Of a stretch of DNA of 64,000 bases, positions 36,851-45,555 are shown piece by piece. The notes under the pieces are model-generated. The model saw nothing but the letters and a program-made list of their open reading frames with translations, made no database searches and was not told the DNA's origin. A program made the position numbers and the translations under genes. The DNA is from Crenobacter oryzisoli (GTDB lineage: Bacteria; Pseudomonadota; Gammaproteobacteria; Burkholderiales; Chromobacteriaceae): positions 1 to 64,000 of the forward strand of contig NZ_JAUEDK010000012.1 of assembly GCF_030385785.1 (NCBI RefSeq), read 5' to 3'. Positions within the stretch are counted from its first letter, which is position 1; the number at the start of each line of letters is the position of its first letter.

Positions 36851-38233
36851 TTAGCCGGCCAGCCGCGCGCGGTGGCGGGCGATCTGCGCGCGCACCTGGT
36901 TCGGCGCGGTGCCGCCGACGTGGTCGCGCTGGGCCAGGGAGCCTTCCGGCGTCAGCACCGCGAACACGTCCTCGTCGACCAGCGGGCTGAAGGTGCGCAG
37001 CGTGTCGATGCTCAGGTCGGCGATGTCGACGCCCTGGGTCTCGGCATGGCGTACCGCCAGCGCCACTACTTCGTGGCTGTCGCGGAATGGCAGGCCCTTT
37101 TTCACCAGGTAGTCAGCCAGGTCGGTCGCGGTGGCGAAGCCCTGCAGCACGGCGGAGCGCATCGGCTCCGGCTTCACGGTGATGCCACGCATCATGTCGG
37201 CGTAGATGCGCAGCGTGTCGACCAGGGTGTCCACCGTGTCGAACAGCGGCTCCTTGTCTTCCTGGTTGTCCTTGTTGTACGCGAGCGGCTGCGACTTCAT
37301 CAGCGTGATCAGCGCGATCAGGTGGCCGACCACGCGGCCCGACTTGCCGCGCACCAGTTCCGGCACGTCCGGGTTCTTCTTCTGCGGCATGATCGACGAG
37401 CCGGTGCAGAAGCGGTCGGCGATGTCGATGAAGCCGACGCGCGGGCTCATCCACATGATCAGCTCTTCGGACAGGCGCGACAGGTGGATCATTACCAGGG
37501 ACGCGGCGGCGGTGAATTCGATCGCGAAGTCGCGGTCGGACACCGCGTCGAGCGAGTTCTGACACACGTCGTCGAAGCCCAGCAGCTGCGCGGTGTAGTG
37601 GCGGTCGATCGGGTAGGTGGTGCCGGCCAGCGCGGCGGCGCCCAGCGGCAGGCGGTTGACGCGCTTGCGCACGTCCTGCATGCGCTCGGCGTCGCGGGTC
37701 AGCATCTCGACGTAGGCGAGCATGTGGTGGCCGAAGGTGACCGGCTGCGCCACCTGCAGGTGGGTGAAGCCCGGCATCACCGTGTCGGCGTGCTGTTCAG
37801 CGAGATCCAGCAGCGAGGTCTGCAGTTCGGCGATCAGGCCGGCGATGTCGTCGATCGCGCTGCGCAGCCACAGGCGGATGTCGGTGGCGACCTGGTCGTT
37901 GCGCGAGCGGCCGGTGTGCAGGCGCTTGCCGGCATCGCCGATCTTGTCGGTCAGGCGCTTCTCGACGTTCATGTGCACGTCTTCGAGATCGAGACTCCAG
38001 TCGAAGCGACCGGCGCGGATGTCTTCGAGAATCTCCGCCATGCCGCCACGGATAGCGGCCAGGTCCTCGTCGGACAGCACGCCGGCCTTGTTCAGCATCG
38101 CGGCGTGGGCGAGCGAGCCCTCGATGTCGAACGCGGCCATGCGCTGATCGAAGGTGACGGACGCGGTGTATTTCTTGACGAGTTCGGCGACAGGTTCCGA
38201 GAACCGGCCGGACCAGGCTTTGCTATCATGCAT
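36851..38233 (-). CDS. argH: Argininosuccinate lyase
   Basis: 460 residues of the fumarase/ASL superfamily. The family signature [12 protein letters not shown] is present, as are SRNDQVATD and [18 protein letters not shown]. It splits argininosuccinate into arginine and fumarate in the last step of arginine synthesis. ATG 38233 (MHDSKAW) is preferred over a GTG 12 bp upstream. The stop lies 7 bp from the MITE; the gene is divergent from the AlgZ-like kinase with a 32-bp gap. Confidence 0.96.
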   Translation of the reverse strand: MHDSKAWSGRFSEPVAELVKKYTASVTFDQRMAAFDIEGSLAHAAMLNKAGVLSDEDLAAIRGGMAEILEDIRAGRFDWSLDLEDVHMNVEKRLTDKIGDAGKRLHTGRSRNDQVATDIRLWLRSAIDDIAGLIAELQTSLLDLAEQHADTVMPGFTHLQVAQPVTFGHHMLAYVEMLTRDAERMQDVRKRVNRLPLGAAALAGTTYPIDRHYTAQLLGFDDVCQNSLDAVSDRDFAIEFTAAASLVMIHLSRLSEELIMWMSPRVGFIDIADRFCTGSSIMPQKKNPDVPELVRGKSGRVVGHLIALITLMKSQPLAYNKDNQEDKEPLFDTVDTLVDTLRIYADMMRGITVKPEPMRSAVLQGFATATDLADYLVKKGLPFRDSHEVVALAVRHAETQGVDIADLSIDTLRTFSPLVDEDVFAVLTPEGSLAQRDHVGGTAPNQVRAQIARHRARLAG

Positions 38234-38265
38234 GACAATGTCCACCCAAGGTATGCGATCCGAAA

Positions 38266-39297
38266 ATGGCCATTATACGTCAATCATTCGGGCTGACTGC
38301 GTTGCCCGACTTCCGGCGCGCCGCAGTGATCGTCCGGCTGATCGCGGCAGTCGGGCTGCTCTTGGTCGCGCTGGCGCTGCGCAAAGCCGAGACGGGGCAC
38401 GACTTTGTCGCGAGCGGTGCCGTCCTGGCGCGCATGGTGGCGCCCGGCCTCGTGCTGACCCTGGCGGGCCTCGCGCTGGCGAGCCCCTGGCTCTCGCGTC
38501 GGCGTCATCCGGCGCCGTGGAGCGTGGCGCTGGCGGTGGTCGTGTTCGCGCTGGTCGAATTGTCGAACAATGCTGGCCACGTCATTCGCTGGCCGTTTCT
38601 CGGCTGGGTGGCGCTGACCACCGCGCTCTTGATGCACTATTTCTCGCTGCGCGAGCGTGCGCTGTCGCCGGCCCTGCCCGAGGCGCGGCTGGCGGCGTTG
38701 ACCGCACGGATTCGCCCGCACTTCCTGTTCAATAGCCTGAACGCTGCGATCAGCCTGATCCGTAGCCGGCCGGCGCGCGCCGAGATGGTGCTGGAGAACC
38801 TGGCCGACCTGTTTCGCGCGCAGCTGGCCGACCCGGGGCGCAGCTCGACGCTGGCGCGCGAGGTGGAACTCGCGCGGCTGTATCTGGCGATCGAGGCGGA
38901 GCGGCTAGGCGAGCGGCTGAAGGTAAGTTGGCAGCTCGATGCGCCGGACGACGCGCTGCTGCCGCCATTGCTGCTGCAGCCCTTGGTCGAGAACGCGGTC
39001 AGCCATGGCGTCGAGACGCTGATCGTACCGGGCGAGATCCGTATCGAGGCGACGCTGCATCGGCGTCGGTTGGCCATCACCATCCACAACCCGGTCGCCG
39101 ACGAGCCGGCGCTGAAGGTGGCCGGCAACCATATGGCGCTCGGCAATATCTCCGAGCGGCTGGCGCTGATGTTCGACGGCGACGCAACGCTGTCGACCGA
39201 GCGCAGCGAGGATAGCTTCGTCACCCGGCTCGAGCTGCCGTACCGGCCGGTGGTGATCGATACGCATTTGCCGGCGTTTCTGCGCGAGCGCGGTTAG
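38266..39297 (+). CDS. LytS/AlgZ-type sensor histidine kinase, without adjacent response regulator
   Basis: 343 residues. Four hydrophobic segments fill about residues 20-125, followed by a His_kinase domain with phospho-acceptor motif [11 protein letters not shown] (His152) and a short ATPase domain ([30 protein letters not shown]). In many gamma- and betaproteobacteria algZ (fimS) lies next to argH and is followed by algR; here the next gene is dinB on the other strand and no LytTR regulator is present. The partner must be elsewhere or lost. Confidence 0.88.
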   Translation: MAIIRQSFGLTALPDFRRAAVIVRLIAAVGLLLVALALRKAETGHDFVASGAVLARMVAPGLVLTLAGLALASPWLSRRRHPAPWSVALAVVVFALVELSNNAGHVIRWPFLGWVALTTALLMHYFSLRERALSPALPEARLAALTARIRPHFLFNSLNAAISLIRSRPARAEMVLENLADLFRAQLADPGRSSTLAREVELARLYLAIEAERLGERLKVSWQLDAPDDALLPPLLLQPLVENAVSHGVETLIVPGEIRIEATLHRRRLAITIHNPVADEPALKVAGNHMALGNISERLALMFDGDATLSTERSEDSFVTRLELPYRPVVIDTHLPAFLRERG

Positions 39298-39324
39298 CGA
39301 CGCTGGTGGCTTTGATCGTGCTCT

Positions 39325-40398
39325 TCAGCCACCGCTGCCGAACAGCGTCAATTGCTCGGGCTGTACCTGCCCGTCCTCGCTCATCCTCACCCCCACCCCC
39401 AATAGCCGCACCGGCCGCGCGCCGCGCGCCCACGCGACGTCGAGCAGTGTCGCGTAGCCTTCGGCGTCGAGCCGGTGGCCCAGGTGTTCGGCGGTGGTCT
39501 GCGTGAAATCAGCGAACTTGATCTTGACGGTCAGCTGCTTGAACGGCGGGGAGCCGGCGCGCTGCCAGCGCTCGGCCAGCTGGGTCAAGAGCGCCGGCAG
39601 CTCGGCGTGGCAGGCGGCGAGATCCGGCAGGTCATGCACGAACGTTTCCTCGACCGACAGCGACTTGCGTGGGCGCTCGGTCTCGACCGGGCGTGGGTCG
39701 ATGCCGCGCGCCATCTGGTAGAGGCGTTCGCCGAAGCGGCCGAACTGTTCGGCCAGCTTGTCGATCGGCCACGCGGCCAGATCTGCGCAGCTGTTGATAC
39801 CGAGCGCGGCGAGCCGCTCGGCGGTGACGCGGCCGACGCCGTGAATCTTCGCCACCGGCAGGGTGGCAACGAAGGAGGCGACGTCCTGAGGGCGGATCAC
39901 GCACAGCCCATCCGGCTTGTTCCAGTCACTCGCCACCTTGGCGAGGAACTTGTTCGGCGCTACCCCGGCGCTGGCGGTGATGCCGACCTCGGCGCGGATG
40001 CGCGCGCGGATCTCCTCGGCGATGCGGGTGGCGCTGCCCTTGTGGTGCGGCGAAGCGGTGACGTCCAGATACGCCTCGTCGAGCGACAGCGGCTCGATCA
40101 GCTCGGTGTAGTCGCGGTAGATCTCCATGATCTGCTGGCTGGCGGCGCGGTAGCGCGCCATGTCGGGCGGGATGATCTTGAGCGTGGGGCAGCGCTTGAT
40201 CGCGGTCGCCGATGCCATTGCGCTATGCACTCCGTAGCGGCGCGCGATGTAGTTGCAGGTGGCGATCACGCCGCGCGCGTCGGGGCGGCCGCCGACCGCG
40301 AGCGGGATGTCGGCGAGCGACGGGTCGTCGCGCATCTCGATCGCGGCGTAGAAGCAGTCGCAGTCGATGTGGATGATCTTGCGCTGCGGCGCGTCCAT
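39325..40398 (-). CDS. dinB: DNA polymerase IV (Y-family)
   Basis: 357 residues. The catalytic motifs are IIHIDCDCFYAAIE at the N-terminus and PLSLDEAYLDVT near residue 100, followed by the helix-hairpin-helix thumb (IHGVGRVTAERLAALGI) and the little-finger domain. Translesion polymerase that bypasses minor-groove adducts. ATG 40398 is used; an in-frame TTG lies 12 bp upstream. Convergent with the kinase gene (27-bp gap). No clear LexA box was found upstream, where the SelW-like gene lies 31 bp away. Confidence 0.95.
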   Translation of the reverse strand: MDAPQRKIIHIDCDCFYAAIEMRDDPSLADIPLAVGGRPDARGVIATCNYIARRYGVHSAMASATAIKRCPTLKIIPPDMARYRAASQQIMEIYRDYTELIEPLSLDEAYLDVTASPHHKGSATRIAEEIRARIRAEVGITASAGVAPNKFLAKVASDWNKPDGLCVIRPQDVASFVATLPVAKIHGVGRVTAERLAALGINSCADLAAWPIDKLAEQFGRFGERLYQMARGIDPRPVETERPRKSLSVEETFVHDLPDLAACHAELPALLTQLAERWQRAGSPPFKQLTVKIKFADFTQTTAEHLGHRLDAEGYATLLDVAWARGARPVRLLGVGVRMSEDGQVQPEQLTLFGSGG

Positions 40399-40429
40399 CG
40401 ATTCGGTCAACGTTGAGGGGCGGCGTGGG

Positions 40430-40729
40430 TCAGGCCGGCGTGTCGCTGTGGCCGAGTGTCTTGTCCGGCGCGACGCGGTCGCGCACCGCTTGCTTCAGCG
40501 TCTTGATGTCGGGGAAGCCGCCGTCTTCCTTGCGGTCCCACAGCCGTTCGCCGTCGAGCCAGACCTGAAAGATGCCGCCGCTGCCGGGTTGCAGGCTGAC
40601 TTCACCCAGCTCCTTCTCGAAGGTGGTGAGCAGTTCCTGTGCGTACCAGGCGGCACGCAACAGCCAGCGGCAGCCGGTGCAGTAGCGGATGGTAATGCGG
40701 GGGGATGCGGTGTTCATGGTGCGGGTCAT
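40430..40729 (-). CDS. SelT/SelW/SelH (Rdx) family thioredoxin-like protein
   Basis: 99 residues (95 if ATG 40717 is used). The redox motif CTGC sits in ITIRYCTGCRWLLRAAWYAQELL, the typical Rdx start, then a GGIFQVWLDGERLWDRKEDGGFPD segment of which the GFPD part is the family hallmark. Bacterial members carry Cys instead of selenocysteine. Role unknown, assumed redox. It is 31 bp upstream of dinB and may be co-transcribed with it. The 247 bp to terC hold nothing recognisable. Confidence 0.88.
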   Translation of the reverse strand: MTRTMNTASPRITIRYCTGCRWLLRAAWYAQELLTTFEKELGEVSLQPGSGGIFQVWLDGERLWDRKEDGGFPDIKTLKQAVRDRVAPDKTLGHSDTPA

Positions 40730-40976
40730 GCGTAAAAGCCAAGCATAACCGATACGGGCGGAAGTGGGATGGCCGGTGCGGTCTTGATAGTTTGTTGTGC
40801 GGCTTGTCTCCTCCATCGCTGTAGACTTGGCGATGCATTTTTTGTCCGACAATCCGGCCATCTCCGCTGCGCAGTCTGCCCGGAGTTTCGCGATCGGTAA
40901 AGCCCTATTTTCATCGGGGCCTATCGTTGTGACGAGGATACAACGCAGTGTCTCGCCGCCGCCCGTTCACGGAGGG

Positions 40977-42071
40977 CTAGCCGTGCGCGTGTTCCGGCGT
41001 CGGCAGCACCCCCTGGCTTGCCAGGTGGAACAGCAGCCAGCCTATCGCCAGCACGCCGAGCAGCGCCGCCGCGCCGACCAGCACGCGCAACGACAAGGAC
41101 AGCAGGCGCGAACTCTGCACCGGGTCGGCGTCGGGATCCGGTGCCGGCATGCTCGTCGGCTCGACCGGCACGACGTCGGCTTGCTCCACCGCTTCCTCCT
41201 CCGCCTCGGCCGCTGGTGCCACCGTCGCGACCGGGGCGGCGAACCCAGGGCTGGCGGGGGCCAGCGCCACGGCCGGCACCGCCAGCCTGGCTGTTGCCTC
41301 CGTTTCTTCGGCCGACGCGCCGAAGCTTGCCAGCCGTTTCATCAGCCCGGCAGCCAGGCCGAGCGGCGGTGGCGCGATCAGCGTCGGGCGCTGCTGGCGG
41401 ATGATGCGGCTCTCCGCTAGCACGAACACCACGCACAACAGCGGGATCGCCAGCGACAGCGCCGGGGCCTGAGTGGCGATCCACGGGGCGACCAGCGGGT
41501 CGGACACGCCGATGCGCCCGGCGATCCAGCCGAGCATCGCGCTGCCGGCCGGCACCCAGAGGGGGTTGTCGTCGAGCAGCCGGGTGATGAACAGGCTGCC
41601 GTACATCAACAGCGGCACGCTGAACAGCAGGCCCAGCACCAGGAACAGCACACTGCCTTGCGCGGCGGCGGCGAGCGCCACCACGTTGTCGAGGCTCAGC
41701 ACCAGGTCGGCGCTGACCACCACCACTACCGCCGACCAGAGCCGGTCGACCTCGCTAGACGCGTCGTCCGCCTTGCCCGTGGGGGGCTCCAGGTCGCCGA
41801 GCAGCAGCTTGATCGCGATGGCGATCAGTAGTGCCGCGCCGATCAGCCGCAGCAGCGGCACCTGCAGCAGGAAGCTGACCACGGTGGTCAGAAGTACGCG
41901 GAGCAGGATGGCGAAACCGGTGCCGATCAGCACCGCGCGCTTCATCAGCGGCCGCGGCAGGCTGCGGCAGGCCAGCGCGATCACCAGCGCGTTGTCTCCG
42001 CTGAGCAGCAGGTCGAGGAAGAACACCTGAAACGCCATGCCGATGGCGTGGCCGAAACTGTCAAAACCCAT
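40977..42071 (-). CDS. TerC family membrane protein with long C-terminal extension
   Basis: 364 residues. The TerC core (1 to about 225) has two repeats with acidic membrane motifs LDLLLSGDNALVIAL and SADLVLSLDNVVALA, the sites thought to bind metal. TerC/Alx/YkoY proteins export Mn2+ or help metallate exported proteins. After the core comes an Ala/Pro/Glu-rich linker (about 255-320), one extra transmembrane helix (about 326-350) and a His-containing end (HAHG). It ends an operon read hflK, hflC, nramp, terC, 31 bp after the NRAMP gene. Confidence 0.88.
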   Translation of the reverse strand: MGFDSFGHAIGMAFQVFFLDLLLSGDNALVIALACRSLPRPLMKRAVLIGTGFAILLRVLLTTVVSFLLQVPLLRLIGAALLIAIAIKLLLGDLEPPTGKADDASSEVDRLWSAVVVVVSADLVLSLDNVVALAAAAQGSVLFLVLGLLFSVPLLMYGSLFITRLLDDNPLWVPAGSAMLGWIAGRIGVSDPLVAPWIATQAPALSLAIPLLCVVFVLAESRIIRQQRPTLIAPPPLGLAAGLMKRLASFGASAEETEATARLAVPAVALAPASPGFAAPVATVAPAAEAEEEAVEQADVVPVEPTSMPAPDPDADPVQSSRLLSLSLRVLVGAAALLGVLAIGWLLFHLASQGVLPTPEHAHG

Positions 42072-42102
42072 TATGTTTTCCCATGCTCGCCGCCGTGCCC
42101 GT

Positions 42103-43341
42103 TCATCCCAGCGCTCCGGCGATGCCTGAATAAAGGCCGATGCCGGCGGTCAGCGTGAACACGGTGGCGACGGCCGCGCCGTACCAGCCTTTCAGGCGAT
42201 GTTCCTCGGGCAGCTCGCGGTGAGCCAGCCAATAGAGGAAGCCCAGTACCACCGGCAACAGCAGCGCGTTGACCACGCCGGTGGCGATCGACAGCCGCAC
42301 CAGGTTGATGCCGGACGAGACCAGCATGCCACCGGCCGCCAGTATCAGCCCGAACGCGGTGTAGAACCACGGCGCCTCGCGCGGATGGTTCTCCAGCGAG
42401 TGGTGCTTGCCGCTGACCTCGCCGAGCGCCCAAGCGGTCGTCAGGCACACGACGATAGTCGCGACCAGCGCACCGCCGCTCAATGCCACCGCGAACAGCA
42501 GCCGGCCGGTATGCGGGCCGAGCACGGCGGTGAACGCCTCGGCGATCTGCGGGATATTATCGAGCGCCATGCTGCCGCGGCCTTCGAACGCCGCCGCCGC
42601 CGCTACCAGCACCGCAGCAGTGACCACCTGGCACAGCACCGCGCCGATCAGGGTATCGAGCCGTGCCGCCCTCAGGTCGGCCTGTTCCAGGCCTTTGTCG
42701 ATCAGCGCCGACTGCTGGTAGAACACCGTCCACGGCATGATGCTGGTGCCGAGGTTGGCGGCCAGCAGGTAGAGGTAGTCGCGGTTGCCCAGCGGCATGT
42801 GGTGCAGTTGGCCGACCAGCTGACCGTAGTCGGGATTGGCCCGCCACGCCACCACCAGGAAAGCCAGCTCGAACACGCCCAGGCAAATCGCCACCCGCTC
42901 CACCGACTGGTAGCTGCCGGTGCAAACCATCGCGAAGATCAGCAGTGCCAGCACGGCGATCGTCTGCCACACCGGCACGCCGAACAGCTGGCCGACGCCG
43001 GCAAGACCGCTCATCTGCGTCACCAGCGCGCCGAAGCAGCTGACCACCAGCGTCGCGGTGGCAAGCCGCGCCGCGGCGCTGCCGAAGCGCTGCAGGATCA
43101 GCTCGCCGTAGCCCTTGCCGGTGCACAGAGCGAGGCGCACCGTCAGTTCCTGTGCCACGAACAACAGCGGGATGATCAGAAACTGCAGCAGCAGCAGGCG
43201 GTAGCCCCACTGCGCCCCGCTTTGCGAGGCGGTGATCACGCTGCCGGCGTCGGTGTCGGCGAGCATCACCACCAGACCCGGTCCCAGCGCCGCAGCCAGG
43301 TGCTTCAGACGGGAAAGCGACAGCGGATGGCTGTGATTCAT
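42103..43341 (-). CDS. Divergent NRAMP family metal transporter (MPW type)
   Basis: 412 residues with about 11 membrane helices. In helix 1 the canonical DPGN is replaced by ADTDAG (28-33); in helix 6 MPW (202-204) stands where classical NRAMPs have MPH, so the metal-coordinating methionine is kept. This supports transport of a transition metal such as Mn2+ or Fe2+, but the changed helix 1 makes specificity uncertain. ATG 43341 (MNHSHPL) is one base past the hflC stop, indicating translational coupling. Confidence 0.88.
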   Translation of the reverse strand: MNHSHPLSLSRLKHLAAALGPGLVVMLADTDAGSVITASQSGAQWGYRLLLLQFLIIPLLFVAQELTVRLALCTGKGYGELILQRFGSAAARLATATLVVSCFGALVTQMSGLAGVGQLFGVPVWQTIAVLALLIFAMVCTGSYQSVERVAICLGVFELAFLVVAWRANPDYGQLVGQLHHMPLGNRDYLYLLAANLGTSIMPWTVFYQQSALIDKGLEQADLRAARLDTLIGAVLCQVVTAAVLVAAAAAFEGRGSMALDNIPQIAEAFTAVLGPHTGRLLFAVALSGGALVATIVVCLTTAWALGEVSGKHHSLENHPREAPWFYTAFGLILAAGGMLVSSGINLVRLSIATGVVNALLLPVVLGFLYWLAHRELPEEHRLKGWYGAAVATVFTLTAGIGLYSGIAGALG

Positions 43342-43342
43342 C

Positions 43343-44218
43343 TCAGCGCTGGCCTCCTGGGCCGCTCCGGAAGTCGTGCAGCAGCGCCGAGTCGGGCGAC
43401 AGCACCAGCGTCGCGCCCGACCCGGCCAGTGCTTGGCGGTAGGTCTGCATCGAGCGGTAGAACTTGTAGAACTTCGGGTCCTTGCTGAACGCGTGCGCCA
43501 GGATCTGGTTGGCCTCGGCATCGCCCTCGCCGCGGGTGATCGCGCTCTGGCGCTCTGCTTCGGACAGGATCACGGTGCGGTCGCGGTCGGCCTTCGCCTG
43601 GATCTGCTGCGCCCACTGGGCACCCTGCGCGCGCAACTCCTTCGCCTCCTGCTGGCGAGCCGATTTCATCCGGTCGTAGATCGCCTGGCTGGTCTCCAGC
43701 GGCAGGTCGGCGCGGTGCAGCCGCACCTCGGTCACCGCCACGCCGAGCGGTCGGGCGCGTTCGGCCACTTCCGCCTGGATGCGCGCGACGATCTGGCTGC
43801 GCTCGGTCGACAGCAAGGCCTTCAGCTGCACCTTGCCAAGCTCCCGGCGCAGCGAGGTGCTGACCAGCTGGTTCAGCTGAGGGCGGGCCTGCAGGTCGGT
43901 GTGTAGCGACTGGTAGAAGCGTAGCGGGTCGACGATGCGGTAGCGGGTATAGGTCTCCACCTCCAGGCGCTTCTCGTCGCCGAGGATCACCTGTTCGGGC
44001 GCCGGCGCCAGTGTCTGCAGCCGGGTGTCGAAGAACTGCACCGAGTCGACGATGGGCAGCTTCCACTTGAGGCCCGGCTGCTCGTTGACATCGACCGGCG
44101 CGCCGAGCCGGATCACCAGCGCCTTCTGCCCCTCGGGCAACGTGTACAGCGTGGAGCTGACGAGCCACAGCAGCGCAAAGCCGCCGATCACGCCGATGCC
44201 GCGCAACGATCGCTTCAT
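43343..44218 (-). CDS. HflC-like SPFH-domain membrane protein
   Basis: 291 residues: an N-terminal transmembrane anchor (about 7-24, GVIGGFALLWLVSSTLYTL), the SPFH/band 7 domain, and a helical C-terminal region. The stretch VTEVRLHRADLP and the run EAERQSAITRGEGDAEANQILAHAFSKDPKFYKFYRSMQ are typical of HflC. HflC pairs with HflK to form a cage that modulates the FtsH protease. It overlaps hflK by 4 bp. The classical hflX-hflK-hflC context is missing, so this may be a second, specialised pair. Confidence 0.9.
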   Translation of the reverse strand: MKRSLRGIGVIGGFALLWLVSSTLYTLPEGQKALVIRLGAPVDVNEQPGLKWKLPIVDSVQFFDTRLQTLAPAPEQVILGDEKRLEVETYTRYRIVDPLRFYQSLHTDLQARPQLNQLVSTSLRRELGKVQLKALLSTERSQIVARIQAEVAERARPLGVAVTEVRLHRADLPLETSQAIYDRMKSARQQEAKELRAQGAQWAQQIQAKADRDRTVILSEAERQSAITRGEGDAEANQILAHAFSKDPKFYKFYRSMQTYRQALAGSGATLVLSPDSALLHDFRSGPGGQR

Positions 44219-45258
44219 TTCGCGCCTCCCTTGGCGGCGGCCTTGGCCTGGTTATCCTGCATCTGCAGGTAGGGCACCACGCCGGCGCCCTTGCCGGTCG
44301 AGTCGGTGACGATCACCTTGCTGGCCTTCTTCAGCACCTCGTCCATGCTGTCGAGATAGAGCCGCCAGGCGATGACGTCCTTGGCCTGCGCGTAGCTGTG
44401 GTAGACCGAATCGAAGCGTTTGGCCTCGCCTTCTGCCAGGTTCACCACCTGGCTCTTGTACGCCTCGGCCTCCTGCTCGATACGCGCCGCCTCACCCTGC
44501 GCCTTGGGCAGGATGTCGTTGCTGTACGCCTGCGCCTCGTTGCGGGCGCGCTCCTGGTCGGCGCGGGCGCGCTGCACGTCGTTGAACGCATCGATCACCG
44601 CCGACGGCGGGTCGACCCGCTGCAGCTGCACCTGGGTGACCAGGATGCCGGACTGCTCGCCGTCGAGCATCTGCTGCAACAGCGTGCGGGTCTGGTCGGC
44701 CACCTGCTGGCGGCGGTTGGACATCGCGGCCTGGATCGGCGTGTGCGAGATCACGTCGCGTAGCGCGCTCTCGGCGGCGATGCGCAGCGCGGTTTCCGGG
44801 TCCTTCACCCTGAACAGGAACTGGCTGGCGTCCTTGATGCGCCAAAACACCACCGCATCGGCCTCGACGATGTTCTCGTCGCCGGTGAGCATCTGCTTCT
44901 CGCGCGGGTCGGTGACGTCGGTCGGCATGTCGTCGTACAGGTTGGCGAGCCGGATCAGATTGATCTGGGTCACCCTGGGCAGCAGCACCGCCTCGATCGG
45001 CCAGGGCAAGTGGTAGTGCAAGCCCGGCTCGGTGGTGTCCACCCAGGCGCCAAAGCGCAACACCACCCCCTGTTCGTCCGGCTGCACCCGGTACACGCCG
45101 GCCATCAACCAGGCTGCGACGATCAGCCCCGACAACAGGGCCAGCCCCCGGCCCTGGAGGCCGAAGAGCTGCAGGTAGTAGTCGAACTGCCGACGCAGCG
45201 CGCCAAGGAGCGCGGGCGGGGCGACAGGAAGGTCGTCTGGTCGCGGAGGTGCAGCCAT
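44215..45258 (-). CDS. HflK-like SPFH-domain membrane protein
   Basis: 347 residues with one transmembrane helix (about 40-60), the VQPDEQGVVLRFGAW start of the SPFH domain, and a long coiled-coil C-terminus (ARADQERARNEAQAYSNDILPKAQGEAARIEQ). E. coli HflK has a glycine-rich N-terminus that is absent here. ATG 45258 is preferred over a TTG at 45282. First gene of the hflK-hflC-nramp-terC operon, preceded by two strong hairpins and a MITE. Confidence 0.9.
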   Translation of the reverse strand: MAAPPRPDDLPVAPPALLGALRRQFDYYLQLFGLQGRGLALLSGLIVAAWLMAGVYRVQPDEQGVVLRFGAWVDTTEPGLHYHLPWPIEAVLLPRVTQINLIRLANLYDDMPTDVTDPREKQMLTGDENIVEADAVVFWRIKDASQFLFRVKDPETALRIAAESALRDVISHTPIQAAMSNRRQQVADQTRTLLQQMLDGEQSGILVTQVQLQRVDPPSAVIDAFNDVQRARADQERARNEAQAYSNDILPKAQGEAARIEQEAEAYKSQVVNLAEGEAKRFDSVYHSYAQAKDVIAWRLYLDSMDEVLKKASKVIVTDSTGKGAGVVPYLQMQDNQAKAAAKGGAK

Positions 45259-45312
45259 AGTCGTCTCATGGAGGGTGGGCAAGTTTGCCCGAATGGCTCG
45301 GCCCCGGGGGGC

Positions 45313-45366
45313 GGGCTGTTAAGCGAAGCCGCCCGGCCTTGGCCGAACGGCTTCGCTTAACAGCCC
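45313..45366. promoter_or_regulatory. Very strong hairpin in the hflK leader
   Basis: A perfect 19-bp inverted repeat (45313-45331 and 45348-45366) with a 16-nt loop that itself contains GGCC-TT-GGCC. It lies 54 bp upstream of the hflK ATG. There is no T-run, so it is not a standard terminator. A further small stem GGGCAA/TTGCCC follows at 45278-45291, nearer the start codon. Confidence 0.55.
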
Positions 45367-45389
45367 GACACCGGGCGCTGCCCGGTGTC
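45367..45389. terminator. Second hairpin between the NRAMP genes
   Basis: GACACCGGGC-GCT-GCCCGGTGTC, a perfect 10-bp stem with a 3-nt loop directly abutting the 19-bp hairpin. It may end transcription from the upstream NRAMP gene, though no T-run is present. Confidence 0.45.
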
Positions 45390-45403
45390 GGTATCCGTAC
45401 TTA

Positions 45404-45544
45404 GAACCTGTTTACGATCTGCTGCACTCGGGTGATCCTGCGTTGAAATGGCGCTCAACATGCTCATGTACTCTATGTACATTCCGCTGTTTCGCGCCCT
45501 TTCGCTTTGGCTGCCCCTTCGTTCGCTAGATCGTAAACAGGTTC
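45404..45544. mobile_element. Palindromic MITE, copy 2
   Basis: 141 bp, bounded by GAACCTGTTTACGATCT and its exact inverse, and flanked by direct TTA on both sides (45401-45403, 45545-45547). The interior is homologous to copy 1 but lacks a roughly 17-bp stretch. The centre reads TGTAC-TCTAT-GTACA, against TGGAC-TCCCT-GTCCA in copy 1, so both partners of a base pair changed together. No coding capacity. Confidence 0.85.
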
Positions 45545-45555
45545 TTAGCGGTGCA

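Noticed and set aside
45259-45400. yybP-ykoY manganese riboswitch upstream of the hflK-nramp-terC operon
   Set aside because: The expected conserved loops could not be found; only simple hairpins are visible.
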